Assembly (NCBI RefSeq): GCF_019656315.1
Contig: NZ_BPLU01000067.1
Coordinates: 253,420-317,419 of the forward strand
From: Flavobacterium sp. UMI-01
GTDB lineage: Bacteria > Bacteroidota > Bacteroidia > Flavobacteriales > Flavobacteriaceae
Reading direction: 5' to 3'
Length of the DNA stretch: 64,000 nt
Both the position numbers and the translations under genes were made by a program. This document shows positions 10,126-20,345 of the stretch, piece by piece. The notes beneath the pieces are model-generated. The model saw only the letters and a program-made list of their open reading frames with translations. It searched no databases and had not been told where the DNA came from. Each line of letters opens with the position of its first letter. Within the stretch, counting starts at the first letter, position 1.

Positions 10126-10914
10126 TTATAAATTTTGAGCAATTATTTGGGCAACCTGTTCTCCTTGAGCAGTTTTTCCTAAATTATTGTAATGAACATC
10201 GTGTGGTTTTATGTGCCATTCTTTGGCATGTGGCTTTGTAAAACTATACAAATCATTAATACTAATCGAAGGATAATTCGCTAAAACCTCTCTAGCTGCT
10301 ACATTGTAGCGTTCGCTATCACCCGCAAGCCTTCCATCGGCGCCTTCATCAGGAACGGCGGTGGTCGTGGCAAAAATCAATTTGGCTTTAGGAAACTCTT
10401 TTTGTAGGTAAAGACAAATTTCGTTTAGGTTTTGCTTATAGGTTTCGATACTATTTACTTGTTTGCCATTTTTTGCATCCAATTTGCCCTCTTTTAAATA
10501 CTTTAAATCATGTAAGCCCACATTAAAATGAATCACATCCCATTTGAAATCCCAACCTCCTTTTAAATAAGGTTCAAACATGGTTTGTTTCATTTTCTCC
10601 ATTTTAGGAATAAAGGTATCACTAGAACCCCCATTATTAAAAATTCTAAATACGTTGGCTTTACCTTCTAATTTTGCTTGAACCGTAGGTGTGTATCCTA
10701 TAGAAATAGAATCACCATACAACAAGACCTTGGGTAGTTTAGGCTCAGGAGTTACGTATTTAAAAGCTTCTTCTTTGTTGGCCAATTTTTTCCAAGCTTC
10801 TTTACACACTGCTTCATCACAACTGTTCCCAAATAGGCGTGATGCCCCACAAGAAACAGCTCCCATATAAAGTGTGGTAGCGCCTATATATTTTACAAAT
10901 GCTCTCCTTTTCAT
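10126..10914 (-). CDS. SGNH/GDSL-family hydrolase, probable carbohydrate esterase (Tat-type lipoprotein signal)
   Basis: A 262-residue SGNH hydrolase. Block I is YGDSISIGYTP with the catalytic Ser in GDS. The Gly/Asn blocks are seen as NNGGSSD and FNVGLHDLKYL. Block V is PHDVHYNNLG, supplying the catalytic Asp and His. The N-terminus starts MKRRAFVKY and reaches a lipobox-like GAVSC, suggesting Tat-dependent export and lipidation. Family members remove acetyl groups from sugars or act as other esterases; the exact substrate is not predictable. Its place between GH30 and GH20 genes implies that the target glycan carries O-acetyl or similar ester groups, which is inference. Confidence 0.85.
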   Translation of the reverse strand: MKRRAFVKYIGATTLYMGAVSCGASRLFGNSCDEAVCKEAWKKLANKEEAFKYVTPEPKLPKVLLYGDSISIGYTPTVQAKLEGKANVFRIFNNGGSSDTFIPKMEKMKQTMFEPYLKGGWDFKWDVIHFNVGLHDLKYLKEGKLDAKNGKQVNSIETYKQNLNEICLYLQKEFPKAKLIFATTTAVPDEGADGRLAGDSERYNVAAREVLANYPSISINDLYSFTKPHAKEWHIKPHDVHYNNLGKTAQGEQVAQIIAQNL

Positions 10915-10929
10915 TCCTGTTTTTTATCG

Positions 10930-12357
10930 TTACAAACCAATCGTAAAGGTGTTGAATGATTTTGCATCCAATTCCATTTTCAGATTTTTGTTATTTATAT
11001 TTAATTGTAAATCTTGTTTGTCGTCAAGGTTGTTGTAAGCCAAAACGATTACTTTGTTTTCCTTTGCATTGTAAAAAACAATTGCATTTTCATCATTACC
11101 CGTAGTGGCTAATTTTACTGAACCCGGTGCTACAAAAGAGCTTAAATGCTTCATCAAGTAAAACTCAGGATTGTATCTTATCGCTTTGGTTTTACTGTCA
11201 ATGGAAATCATGGAATTTTGTTTCCACCCCCATTGGCTTTTACCGGTTTCATCCAAAACCATATTCCAATACATATACGAATTGGCCCCGTTTTCAAAAT
11301 AATGTTTCATCAGTCCAAAGGTGTGTTCTGCGGCTTTCCAGTCATTCGAACCATCTCCACATTCAGTTTCGGTTTGCATCAATTGCATCTTAGGATATTC
11401 TGCATGTACTGCTTTTATAGCTCCTTTTCCAGCCCATTGAAAACCAACACCCGTAACATAATCTTTGGCATTTTTATATTCTAAAATATCCGTCACACGC
11501 TCCAATTGCGGACGTTCAACCGTTCCTAACCAAATTTGAGTTTTTGGATTTTCTTTTTTGAATTTAGGTCCCAAATAATCGGAGATAAAAATCCCTAAAT
11601 CTTGCGGTTTCCACACACAAGAAGGAAAGTTTTGAGCCGAATTGTATTCGTTTTGTACATGAACCGCATAAATAGGAATCCCTTCTTTTTCGTATGCTTT
11701 GACAAATTTTGAAAAATATAAGGCATAGGCCTCAAAATAGTTGGGTTCTGTGATGAAACGAGAAACTAATTCTTCTGTTGAGCTCCATTCTTTAGGCAAA
11801 TCATTGAATTCGGGATTCGCTTTACAAGCATAATGTTTGCTGTGCTTCATCCAAGCGGGAGGACACCAAGGAGAAGCCCAAATGGCCATCTTCGGGTTGA
11901 TTTTTTGTGCTTCTTTGATATACGGAATCAATCTTTTTTTATCTCTGTCGATCGAAAAATTAGTCATTGCAAAATCGCCCGCTGTTTCGTTATGGCTGTA
12001 CCAATTTACCGCATAATCATTGGCACCAATAGGCATGCGACAAATATTGAATTTACAACCCGATTTTAAATCGAATAAATCATTCAGAATTTGCTGTTTC
12101 TCTTTTGGCGTTACCATGCCTAAAGCATCCCAACCCAATTCGTTAAAACAACCACCAAAACCATCTATTTTTTGTTTTTGGTTTTTGGTGTCAATACTAA
12201 TGGACAAATCAGCTGCCTTTTTATTATTTTCAGGGATATAAGTTTTAGTCACCCAAACTTTATCATTGGTTGTACTTACCCAACTTACTTTGTTTTTTTG
12301 TGCCATTACCGTTAGGCTTAAGAACAACAGTGCGGTTGTTATTTTTACTATTTTCAT
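10930..12357 (-). CDS. GH30 glycoside hydrolase
   Basis: A 475-residue secreted enzyme with a signal peptide ending LSLTVMAQ. It shows the GH30 clan-A barrel motifs IDGFGGCFNELGWDAL, CRMPIGANDY and WASPWCPPAWM. The proposed acid/base is E237 in HVQNE and the nucleophile E330 in LMQTE. A beta-sandwich typical of GH30 follows, with IVFYNAKENKVIVLAYNN. It is closest in appearance to the glucosylceramidase-like subfamilies, whose activities include beta-glucosidase, beta-1,6-glucanase, beta-xylosidase and beta-fucosidase. I cannot choose among these. In this setting it should act on a beta-linked sugar of the same glycan as its neighbours. Confidence 0.88.
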   Translation of the reverse strand: MKIVKITTALLFLSLTVMAQKNKVSWVSTTNDKVWVTKTYIPENNKKAADLSISIDTKNQKQKIDGFGGCFNELGWDALGMVTPKEKQQILNDLFDLKSGCKFNICRMPIGANDYAVNWYSHNETAGDFAMTNFSIDRDKKRLIPYIKEAQKINPKMAIWASPWCPPAWMKHSKHYACKANPEFNDLPKEWSSTEELVSRFITEPNYFEAYALYFSKFVKAYEKEGIPIYAVHVQNEYNSAQNFPSCVWKPQDLGIFISDYLGPKFKKENPKTQIWLGTVERPQLERVTDILEYKNAKDYVTGVGFQWAGKGAIKAVHAEYPKMQLMQTETECGDGSNDWKAAEHTFGLMKHYFENGANSYMYWNMVLDETGKSQWGWKQNSMISIDSKTKAIRYNPEFYLMKHLSSFVAPGSVKLATTGNDENAIVFYNAKENKVIVLAYNNLDDKQDLQLNINNKNLKMELDAKSFNTFTIGL

Positions 12358-12369
12358 GCTTATTATGTA

Positions 12370-15057
12370 TTACTTCACAGTTAAAATTCCTCTTAAACGA
12401 ATGTCTTTGGACGAAGCTCCAATCATGATGCGGAAATCGCCCGCTTCTACCAATCTTTTTAAATCCTTATCGAGCATTGACAGTTCATCTGGTCCTACTT
12501 GAAAACTTAGTTTTTTGGTTTCGCCTGCTTTTAAGTTGATGCGTTGAAACCCTTTTAATTCTTTTATCGGTCTAGAAACTGAGGCCAATTCGTCTCTAAT
12601 ATACAATTGAACCACCTCATCACCTGCAACGGCACCGGTGTTTTTAACCGTAAACGAAACCGTTATTTTGTCATTCGGATTAATGTTGTTTTTGCTGAAT
12701 TGTAAATCAGCATATTCAAAGCTTGTATAACTCAAACCGTACCCAAAAGGAAACAAAGGTTGCCCTGTTAGGTTGTGGTAATTATCGCCTCTACCCGTGG
12801 GTTTGTTGTTGTAATACAACGGACATTGGGCCGCATCTACTGGAAAAGTAATGGGCAATCGCCCCGCCGGACTTTCGTCACCAAAAAGAATATCGGCAAA
12901 ACCATTTCCTCCATTTTCACCCGAATACCAAGCCATAATGATGCCATCGACCTCGTTTATCCAATTGGCCATTGTGATAGCGCTACCGCCCACTAAAACC
13001 ACAACGGTAGGTTTCCCAGTTTGAGCTACTGCTTTGATTAACGCTTCCTGATGTCCCGGAAGGGATAACAACGCACGGTCTTGAAATTCGCCTTCGTGAA
13101 TTCCTGCCACTACTACAGCTACTTCGCTTTTTTGGGCTGCTGCCACCGCTTCGGCGATTTGCTGTTTCCATTCGTTTTGGTGGGTGGCATCCCAAACCAA
13201 TTTGAATTTAGCATTTCCAGCCGATTCAAAAAATTCAATTTTAATGTCGTATTCTTTTCCTGCTTCAAAAGAAAAAGGCTTTAAAATCGTGTTGTACGAC
13301 TGTTTTTGCCAATTGTCAATAAGCAATTTACCATCTAGATACATGCGGTAGCCATCATTCCCTTCGATACCAATGTTAAAAGTACCTGATTTTGGCGCTT
13401 TTAATTTCCCTGTCCATCGTGCCGAAAACCAATCGTAAGGCAATTTTTCATCAGGCGAAAACAACGTCCAACCAAATTGCAATTGTTTGTCTATGCGCTC
13501 TACTTTCGGTTTTCCGCTCAATTTGATATTATCAAAATATTCGCCTTGTAAGCCTTCTACTTTTTTCCCATCATGTACTGTCGACAAGAAGGAAGAGGCA
13601 ATCACTTTATAATTTTCTTCTTTGAAAGAAACTCCTGAGGAGTAAATAATATTTTCTTTTCCTATTTTGTTGGAAACGCCTTCTAACATCGAAACCACTT
13701 TATTTCCAGGACCACTGTAACCACCTAATCGTGCCGCTTTCGCATCATACCCAATCAGTGCCATTTTTTTAACCGACTTTGACAAAGGCAACACTTGGTT
13801 TTGGTTTTTCAACAGCACCATTGATTTGGCCGCAGCAACTTTAGCCAATTCACGGTGTGTTTGGTGTCCGTTCCATAGCGCAGCTTCTTTGGCATCTACA
13901 TACGGATTTTCAAACAAACCCAGTTCGAACTTAATCGTCAAAATGCGTCTTACGGCTTCGTCAATGGCTTTGGTATCGACCATTCCTTTTTGAAAAGCTT
14001 CATAAAATAAAGGGTAATGATTGTAATTGGTTTGAAACATTACATCCAATCCAGCTTCAACCGCATCTTCCGTCGCTTCGGCATAGTTGGCAGCGGTAAA
14101 ATGCAATACATTGGCTCCCCCGACAGCTCCTGCATCCGAAATCACAAAACCTTTAAAACCCCAGTCTTCTTTTAATTTTTTTCGCAACAACCATTCGTTG
14201 GAAGTACAAGGGGTACCGTCAAGAGAATTGTACGAAGTCATTACCGAACGAGCTCCTGCTTTTTGGAACACCGCTTTAAAAGCTGGAAAATAGATTTCTT
14301 CAAGCAAACGCTCGTTAAAATGAATGGGATAACTATCACGACCTCCATCGCCTACATTGGCAACGAAATGTTTAGGCGAAGTGATTACCCCTTCTTTTTC
14401 AAATTGACTGATGTAAGAAACCGCCATTTGAGTCGTTAAAAAAGGGTCTTCGCCATAGGTTTCTTCGGTTCGTCCCCAACGCACATCGCGCGCAATATTC
14501 AGCACAGGCGATAGAATTTGGCGAATCCCTCGGGTTTTGGTTTCTTTTGTAATTGCTTTGGCCACATCACTGACTAAATTCGTATCCCAAGTAGCCGCTA
14601 AAGCAATGGCTTGCGGAAAAGTAGTCGCTCCATCGCGCGCCAGACCATGCAAGGCTTCGTTGAAAGGAATAATCGGAATTCCCAAAGGCGTTTCTTCTAA
14701 AAAATAGCGTTGTAATTCGTTGATTTCTTCTGCCATTTTTTGAGCCGTTCCTGTGGAACCATAGTCCATAATTTGTTCAGCAGCATTGTCATTTTTTCCT
14801 TTAGAAGAAATTTGAAAACCAAAAATACCATGCTTTAATTTTTCTTTTCCAATACTTAAATCGCCCGGAATCATGAACATTTGCCAGAATTTATCTTCTA
14901 GGGTCATTCGGTTCATTAAATCATTTACCCTTTCTGAAACGGGTAATTTTGGATTTTTGTAGGGCGCTTTTTGTTGCGCTTCAACAGTTAGTGAACCGAA
15001 AGCAAAGAAGCCTAGACAGGCCATTACACCTACTTTATTTAAATATGTTACACTCAT
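12370..15057 (-). CDS. GH3 beta-glycosidase with inserted PA14 domain
   Basis: An 895-residue exo-acting retaining beta-glycosidase. It has a signal peptide ending LTVEAQ, a GH3 N-terminal barrel (about 40-385) and a GH3 C-terminal alpha/beta domain beginning near 410. That domain is interrupted by a PA14 domain (about 500-628). A fibronectin III-like domain ends the protein (about 815-890). The nucleophile is D308 in VISDAG. KHFVAN and DVRWGRTEETYGEDP are standard GH3 motifs. Most GH3 enzymes have SDW at the nucleophile; SDA here is less common and alters the +1 side. Possible activities include beta-glucosidase and beta-xylosidase. PA14 insertions are known in GH3 enzymes and can restrict the active site to short substrates. 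Confidence 0.92.
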   Translation of the reverse strand: MSVTYLNKVGVMACLGFFAFGSLTVEAQQKAPYKNPKLPVSERVNDLMNRMTLEDKFWQMFMIPGDLSIGKEKLKHGIFGFQISSKGKNDNAAEQIMDYGSTGTAQKMAEEINELQRYFLEETPLGIPIIPFNEALHGLARDGATTFPQAIALAATWDTNLVSDVAKAITKETKTRGIRQILSPVLNIARDVRWGRTEETYGEDPFLTTQMAVSYISQFEKEGVITSPKHFVANVGDGGRDSYPIHFNERLLEEIYFPAFKAVFQKAGARSVMTSYNSLDGTPCTSNEWLLRKKLKEDWGFKGFVISDAGAVGGANVLHFTAANYAEATEDAVEAGLDVMFQTNYNHYPLFYEAFQKGMVDTKAIDEAVRRILTIKFELGLFENPYVDAKEAALWNGHQTHRELAKVAAAKSMVLLKNQNQVLPLSKSVKKMALIGYDAKAARLGGYSGPGNKVVSMLEGVSNKIGKENIIYSSGVSFKEENYKVIASSFLSTVHDGKKVEGLQGEYFDNIKLSGKPKVERIDKQLQFGWTLFSPDEKLPYDWFSARWTGKLKAPKSGTFNIGIEGNDGYRMYLDGKLLIDNWQKQSYNTILKPFSFEAGKEYDIKIEFFESAGNAKFKLVWDATHQNEWKQQIAEAVAAAQKSEVAVVVAGIHEGEFQDRALLSLPGHQEALIKAVAQTGKPTVVVLVGGSAITMANWINEVDGIIMAWYSGENGGNGFADILFGDESPAGRLPITFPVDAAQCPLYYNNKPTGRGDNYHNLTGQPLFPFGYGLSYTSFEYADLQFSKNNINPNDKITVSFTVKNTGAVAGDEVVQLYIRDELASVSRPIKELKGFQRINLKAGETKKLSFQVGPDELSMLDKDLKRLVEAGDFRIMIGASSKDIRLRGILTVK

Positions 15058-15063
15058 TATTTG

Positions 15064-16440
15064 TTAGTTAAATTGATGTTGATTCTTTTTTAAATCGGCA
15101 TCAAATTCATGGATCATTTTCGTTAACTTTTTTACTAGCTTCGGATTCGCATCAGCCACATTAGTACTTTCGGACACATCTTTTTTTAGATTGTATAAAG
15201 TTACTTCATCTTTACTGATTCGGAGTTTCCAATCGCCTTTTCTTACGGCTTCTAGATTTAATTCTTTGTAATAATAAAATCCGACATTGGAATGTGGCGA
15301 TTTTGCATTTTTGGCTCCTGCCAATAGTGGCCAAATGTTTTTGCCATCAATAGGTTTGTCGGACAATTTTCCTCCTGTTAGATAAGCGATGGTTGGTAAA
15401 AAATCAATCGTGGACGCTACTTCTTGACAAATGCTTCCCGGTATTATTTTTCCAGTCCATCGGGCAATCATCGGTACGCGCATACCGCCTTCCCAGGTTT
15501 GATTTTTGTACCCCCGAAGCGGAAAAGCACTTCCGCCTTGATCGTCTTTTAAATTCCAAGGCCCATTGTCGGAAGTAAAAATAACCAAGGTATTTTCATC
15601 CAAACCAAGCGCGTTAAGGGTTTTAAAAATTTCGCCCATACTCCAATCAATTTCTTCTACAGCATCGCCATACGCACCACGAGCACTTTTGCCTTTGAAT
15701 TTTGGCGAAGCCGCTAAAGGCACATGAGGCATGGTGTGCCCCAGATACAAGAAAAAGGGTTTTTCTTTGTTTTGCTGGATAAATTGAATTGCTTCCTCAG
15801 TATATCTTTGGGTAATGGTCGATTGGTCCACAGGATATTCTATTACTTCATCTTGTTGTAATAAAGGCACTCTTTTGCCACGCCATTTCACCTGACGCAA
15901 ACTATCGAGTGTCATGCCTTCTCTTAAAAGCACTTTATCTGCCACTTTAGATTTTGGATTCACCGACATATCGTTGCTAAACGGAATTCCATAATAGGAA
16001 TCAAATCCCTGAGTCGTAGGCAAATATTGAGGTTGATCACCCAAATGCCATTTCCCGATACAGGCTGTAGCATAGTTTTTGGTTTTTAACAAATCGGCTA
16101 TTGTAAGCTCTTGATTGGACAAACCTCCTGGCAAATTAGGCCATAAAACCACTGGCACACCCACTCTCGGAGGATAGCAACCCGTTAACAAAGCCGCTCT
16201 GGATGGCGAACAAACCGAAGAAGCCGCATAAAAATCGGTAAACTTGATACCCTCAGCTGCCATTTTATCAAGATGTGGCGTTTTAATCAGTGGAGAACCA
16301 AAAACCCCAACATCTTGATAGCCTTGATCGTCAGTAAAAACAATAATCACATTGGGTGTGGTTGCCTTTTGTCCCAAAACAGAACTAAGACAACTAATTA
16401 TCATTACTAAGGTGATGACTATGACTTTTACTCTTTGCAT
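15064..16440 (-). CDS. Type I sulfatase, arylsulfatase A-like
   Basis: A secreted sulfatase of about 458 residues. I chose the ATG at 16440 rather than 16473 because it begins directly with a good signal peptide (MQRVKVIVITLVMIISCLSS) and leaves a 7-bp gap to the GH95 stop instead of a 26-bp overlap. Metal ligands lie in FTDDQGYQDVG. The formylglycine motif CSPSR is at residue 77 counted from this start. TACIGKWHLG, QGFDSYYGIPFSNDM and FTSDNGPWN resemble mammalian arylsulfatase A and GALNS relatives. The substrate is likely a sulfated galactose or GalNAc, by family analogy only. The maturase needed for formylglycine is not in the window. Confidence 0.88.
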   Translation of the reverse strand: MQRVKVIVITLVMIISCLSSVLGQKATTPNVIIVFTDDQGYQDVGVFGSPLIKTPHLDKMAAEGIKFTDFYAASSVCSPSRAALLTGCYPPRVGVPVVLWPNLPGGLSNQELTIADLLKTKNYATACIGKWHLGDQPQYLPTTQGFDSYYGIPFSNDMSVNPKSKVADKVLLREGMTLDSLRQVKWRGKRVPLLQQDEVIEYPVDQSTITQRYTEEAIQFIQQNKEKPFFLYLGHTMPHVPLAASPKFKGKSARGAYGDAVEEIDWSMGEIFKTLNALGLDENTLVIFTSDNGPWNLKDDQGGSAFPLRGYKNQTWEGGMRVPMIARWTGKIIPGSICQEVASTIDFLPTIAYLTGGKLSDKPIDGKNIWPLLAGAKNAKSPHSNVGFYYYKELNLEAVRKGDWKLRISKDEVTLYNLKKDVSESTNVADANPKLVKKLTKMIHEFDADLKKNQHQFN

Positions 16441-16447
16441 TTTCTTT

Positions 16448-18748
16448 TTATTTTTTTTGTAGCATTCCATCAAACGGGTAGGTTTTACCCACTTCAGTAT
16501 TAAATTCGATGACTTTATCTTTGTATTTTAAAATACAAGGCATTCCTTTTTTGGACAGCAGTTTCACTCCTTTTAGGTTACCATTTTCCCATTCGAAAGC
16601 CAATTCAAAACCACCTCTAGCAACTATTCCAGAAACCTTTCCACTAGGTAAAGCTGCTGGTAAAGCCGGTAGCAATTCTATTTTACCCAACTGACTTTGC
16701 AATAGCATTTCTAAAATTCCAGAGGCACCACCAAAGTTCCCGTCAATCTGAAAAGGAGGATGCGCATCAAAAAGATTGGGGTATGAGCCTCCACCAATTT
16801 TTCGCTCTTCATGTTCCGCTGGGCTTAACAGATTGTGTAATAATTGATACGCTCTATCTCCATCCCTGAAACGAGACCAAAAATTGATTTTCCATGCCAA
16901 ACTCCAACCCGTTCCCGCATCGCCTCTATATTCTAATGATTGTTTGGCAGCTTGCATTAATTCGGGGGTTTCTTCATAATTAATTTCGTTTCCAGGATGT
17001 ACAGCCCACAAATGAGAAACGTGGCGGTGGTGATTGTTAGGGTCATCTACATCCTCTAACCATTCTTGCAATTGACCGTGTTTCCCAATCTTGTTCGGTG
17101 CTATTTGAGGAATCATGTTTTGCAGCTTTTCAGCAAAAGCCTGGTCTGTTTTTAAAATGGCACTGGCCTGAATACAATCTTTAAATAAAGCTCGAATTAA
17201 TTGATGATCCATGGTAGGTCCCGCTACCAAACCGCCAATTTCAGGAGAATTGGATGGGGAACTAATCAAATAACCCGTATTAGGGTCTTTGTACAAAAAC
17301 TGCGAATAAAAAAGCGCCGCATCACGTAGTAGCGGATATTTTTCTTTTAAGAATTCCTTATCCTGAGTGAACAAATAATGTTCCCAAATATGCGAACTCA
17401 ACCAAGCCGCACCACCCAACCATATTCCGTGATGGGAAGCATTTACAGGAGCTGCACCGCGCCAGATATCCACATTGTGGTGTACTATCCAGCCCTCGGC
17501 ATTATAATGTTCTTTGGCAACGACCTTGCCAGTTTGAGCAATTTCTTCAATAAAATCAAACAAGGGTTCGTGACATTCGCTAAGGTTATACATTTCCACT
17601 GGCCAGTAATTCATTTCCAAATTGATGTTGGTGGTATAACTACTAAACCAAGGAGGTATCAATTTATGATTCCATATTCCTTGTAAAGTAGCAGGTTTGC
17701 TTCCGGGACGACTACTGGCAATGGTTAAATAACGAGCATATTGCACATACAAGGCCACTAGTTGAGGGTCGTTCGGATTTTTCCAAAAGTCGTAAATGCG
17801 TTTGTCTGTTGGATTTGCTGCCTTACCGTTATCCCCCAAATGCAATTGAAAGCGGTTGTATAAGGATTGGTAATCTTGAATGTGCTTTGCTTTTACCTCA
17901 GCATATTTTTTGTTTGAAACGGGAGCCAAAACAGCTTTCGTTAATTGCTCAGGATTGCCTGAGACGTCTTTAAAATTCACAAAATTAGTTGCCGCAGCTA
18001 GGTAAACAGTGGCTTGAGAGGCTTGAGTTATTTGAAGTTTTCCATTTACTTCTTTCAACTTTCCGTTAGTTGTAATTTTTAAAGTAGCAACTCCTCTTAA
18101 CACTCCGTCCTTAACTTTTACCTCAAGCGTTTGCGAATTTCCATTAGAAACCACTGATTTAGTTTCGTGTATGGCATCCAACCAAAGGTCAAAATGCAAT
18201 GCTTTTGCTTTAGAAGCGCTAAGATGAATCGCCATAATTTTATCAGGAAAACTAGAAAATACCTCCCGCTTGAATTCGGTACCGTTTACTTTGTATGAAA
18301 CGGTATGAATGGCATTTTCTAAATCTAAAGTTCTGTTGTAATGGGTGAAAATTTCGTGGCCTTTGAAATCGATATACACATCTCCAAAAGGTTGGTACGG
18401 AACTTGTTTGAGAGGCTCACTCATAAATTCTTTTTGAGCTAAGTTTTGTGCTTCTCTTTGATTTCCTGTCGCTAGTAATTGTCTTATTTCGGCTAAATAA
18501 TTACTGGCGCCTTTGTGTGCGTAATCATGCGGTTTTCCTGCCCACAGGGTTTCTTCGTTAAACTGAATATGTTCTTGAGAGACACCACCAAAAATCATCG
18601 CCCCCAAACTCCCGTTGCCTATAGGCAAAGCCTGTGTCCACTCGACAGCAGGTTTGTCATAAGTCAATTTGAACTGGGATTGGGCTATAGTGGTATTAAA
18701 AACTAAACCACAACACAGGCTTGCTAGTATCGTTTTTATATTAATCAT
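16448..18748 (-). CDS. GH95 alpha-L-fucosidase (or alpha-L-galactosidase)
   Basis: A 766-residue inverting exo-glycosidase with a signal peptide ending NTTIAQ. The N-terminal beta-sandwich starts at YDKPAVEWTQALPIGNG. The alpha/alpha-barrel carries LQGIWN, HHNVDIWR (423-430), WLEDVDDPN (563-571) and QIDGNFGG near 680. E565 in WLED is the expected general acid; the Asn and Asp of the other motifs correspond to the base network known in Bifidobacterium AfcA. These assignments are from memory, not an alignment. GH95 enzymes usually remove terminal alpha-1,2-fucose. The gene overlaps the preceding sulfatase gene by 8 bp, showing tight translational coupling. Confidence 0.92.
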   Translation of the reverse strand: MINIKTILASLCCGLVFNTTIAQSQFKLTYDKPAVEWTQALPIGNGSLGAMIFGGVSQEHIQFNEETLWAGKPHDYAHKGASNYLAEIRQLLATGNQREAQNLAQKEFMSEPLKQVPYQPFGDVYIDFKGHEIFTHYNRTLDLENAIHTVSYKVNGTEFKREVFSSFPDKIMAIHLSASKAKALHFDLWLDAIHETKSVVSNGNSQTLEVKVKDGVLRGVATLKITTNGKLKEVNGKLQITQASQATVYLAAATNFVNFKDVSGNPEQLTKAVLAPVSNKKYAEVKAKHIQDYQSLYNRFQLHLGDNGKAANPTDKRIYDFWKNPNDPQLVALYVQYARYLTIASSRPGSKPATLQGIWNHKLIPPWFSSYTTNINLEMNYWPVEMYNLSECHEPLFDFIEEIAQTGKVVAKEHYNAEGWIVHHNVDIWRGAAPVNASHHGIWLGGAAWLSSHIWEHYLFTQDKEFLKEKYPLLRDAALFYSQFLYKDPNTGYLISSPSNSPEIGGLVAGPTMDHQLIRALFKDCIQASAILKTDQAFAEKLQNMIPQIAPNKIGKHGQLQEWLEDVDDPNNHHRHVSHLWAVHPGNEINYEETPELMQAAKQSLEYRGDAGTGWSLAWKINFWSRFRDGDRAYQLLHNLLSPAEHEERKIGGGSYPNLFDAHPPFQIDGNFGGASGILEMLLQSQLGKIELLPALPAALPSGKVSGIVARGGFELAFEWENGNLKGVKLLSKKGMPCILKYKDKVIEFNTEVGKTYPFDGMLQKK

Positions 18749-20339
18749 TCCAGTGTTTTTTGATTATTTCATGAATTTCAGGATTGTCTTTATCCGTATC
18801 TCCTAAAGCGATTCGCTGCTTCAAAATCTCCTCTTTCATCGACTTGATGATGTCCTTGTATTTTGGGTCTTTATAGGCATTGTGCAATTCGTTAGGATCT
18901 TTTTCTAAATCGTAAAAATCCCAAAATTGTGTGGGTTGCTCTTCTTTCGAATACTTATTCTCTTTCAAGCCATTGCCATAGAAAAAGGCCAATTTGTATC
19001 GTTCTCCACGGATTCCAAAATGTCCTGGTCTTGCTTTTTCGTGTTCCCAATAGCGGTAATAGCCATATTTACGCCAATTTTTAGGGGTATTCCCTTTTAA
19101 GTTTTCTCTAAAACTATGTCCTTGCATTGCTTTAGGATATGGAATTCCCGCATAATCTGCAAAAAGTGCCGAGAAATCTACATTTTCGATGATGTCTTTG
19201 TTGCGAAAACCTGCCTTAACTTCTTTAGGATAGCGAATAACAAAGGGCATGTGAATGGATTCTTCAAATATCAAGCGTTTATCAAAAAAACCATGTTCGC
19301 CTAAAAAATAGCCTTGATCCGCTGTATAAATTACGATAGTGTTTTCGGCTAAACCTGATTTATCTAGGTAATCCAACAATCGCCCAATATTATCATCGAT
19401 CGCCGCACTACAACGCATAAAATCTTTTACCAGTTTTTGATAGGTTTTGTATTTGGCCTCATCATCACTTAAACCATCAACCGAAAAAGGCAATTCAGGA
19501 TAGTTCATAAAATCTTTTCGCAAAGAGGGATTGGCAGTGGCTGCCAAATAACGTTTTTTTAATTCGTTAATAGACTGCCCTTCAAAAGACCTCCCTGTAG
19601 TTGATGCTCCATTATCATAAAAAGTAGCGGGAACAGGAATATCAATATCACGGTATAAATTTTTGTAACGTTCCGGATAATCGTAAGGTTCGTGTGTGGC
19701 TTTAAAATGGCACATGGCGATAAACGGTTTGTCTTTGTCTCTATTCTCAATCCATTCTTGGGTCATATCAGCAATAATATCGGTGCTGTAGCCTTTGTAT
19801 GGTTTACCACCCGCTTCATAATCTTGCCAGTTGTCTTTGGTTTTCATAATCGGATCCCAATATTCGCCTTGACCTGGCAACACACAGTAATAATCAAATC
19901 CCGCAGGTTCTTGTTTGAGATGCCATTTTCCAATAATAGAAGTCTGATAGCCTCCTTGTTGCATCAACTTAGCAATGTTGTTATAGGCAGGAGACAAGCC
20001 CGCACCAAGAGTTGTAATCCCGTTGAGGTGACTGTACTGCCCTGTAAGAATGGTAGCTCGGCTAGGTGTACATAAGGAATTTGATGCCAAACAATTTTCT
20101 AAAAGAGTGCCTTCATTTGCTAAACGGGCAAGGTTAGGCATTTTCAAATAGTCTTTTAAAATCCCTCCATAGACTCCCCAAGCTTGAGCCGTATGGTCAT
20201 CAGACATGATGAACAAAATATTGGGTCTTTTGTTAGCTGCTGTAGTTTTGCTTGATGCTACTTGACTAACAACAGGTATTGTGAAGCCCAATAGCATCAA
20301 ATTAAGTAGTAAAAAATAAATTGTTATCTGCTTTTTCAT
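18741..20339 (-). CDS. Type I sulfatase, GlcNAc-6-O-sulfatase-like (S1_11-like)
   Basis: A 532-residue secreted sulfatase with a signal peptide near residues 1-26. Metal ligands are in IMSDDHTAQAWG and the formylglycine motif is C90-T-P-S-R within SNSLCTPSRATILTG. GKWHLKQEP, YDYYCVLPGQG-like text and YTADQGYFLGEHGFFDKR are characteristic of the N-acetylglucosamine-6-sulfatase group. This group in Bacteroides acts on 6-sulfated GlcNAc of mucin or heparan. By analogy it would desulfate GlcNAc ahead of the GH20 enzymes. It resembles the sulfatase at 27173-28804 in many motifs (LPGQGEY, GEHGWFDKR), so the two look like paralogues. Confidence 0.88.
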   Translation of the reverse strand: MKKQITIYFLLLNLMLLGFTIPVVSQVASSKTTAANKRPNILFIMSDDHTAQAWGVYGGILKDYLKMPNLARLANEGTLLENCLASNSLCTPSRATILTGQYSHLNGITTLGAGLSPAYNNIAKLMQQGGYQTSIIGKWHLKQEPAGFDYYCVLPGQGEYWDPIMKTKDNWQDYEAGGKPYKGYSTDIIADMTQEWIENRDKDKPFIAMCHFKATHEPYDYPERYKNLYRDIDIPVPATFYDNGASTTGRSFEGQSINELKKRYLAATANPSLRKDFMNYPELPFSVDGLSDDEAKYKTYQKLVKDFMRCSAAIDDNIGRLLDYLDKSGLAENTIVIYTADQGYFLGEHGFFDKRLIFEESIHMPFVIRYPKEVKAGFRNKDIIENVDFSALFADYAGIPYPKAMQGHSFRENLKGNTPKNWRKYGYYRYWEHEKARPGHFGIRGERYKLAFFYGNGLKENKYSKEEQPTQFWDFYDLEKDPNELHNAYKDPKYKDIIKSMKEEILKQRIALGDTDKDNPEIHEIIKKHWND

Positions 20340-20345
20340 TGTCGT

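Noticed and set aside
16441..16473. Upstream in-frame start for the arylsulfatase A-like gene
   Set aside because: It would put a lysine-rich stretch before the signal peptide and overlap GH95 by 26 bp; the ATG at 16440 is more natural.
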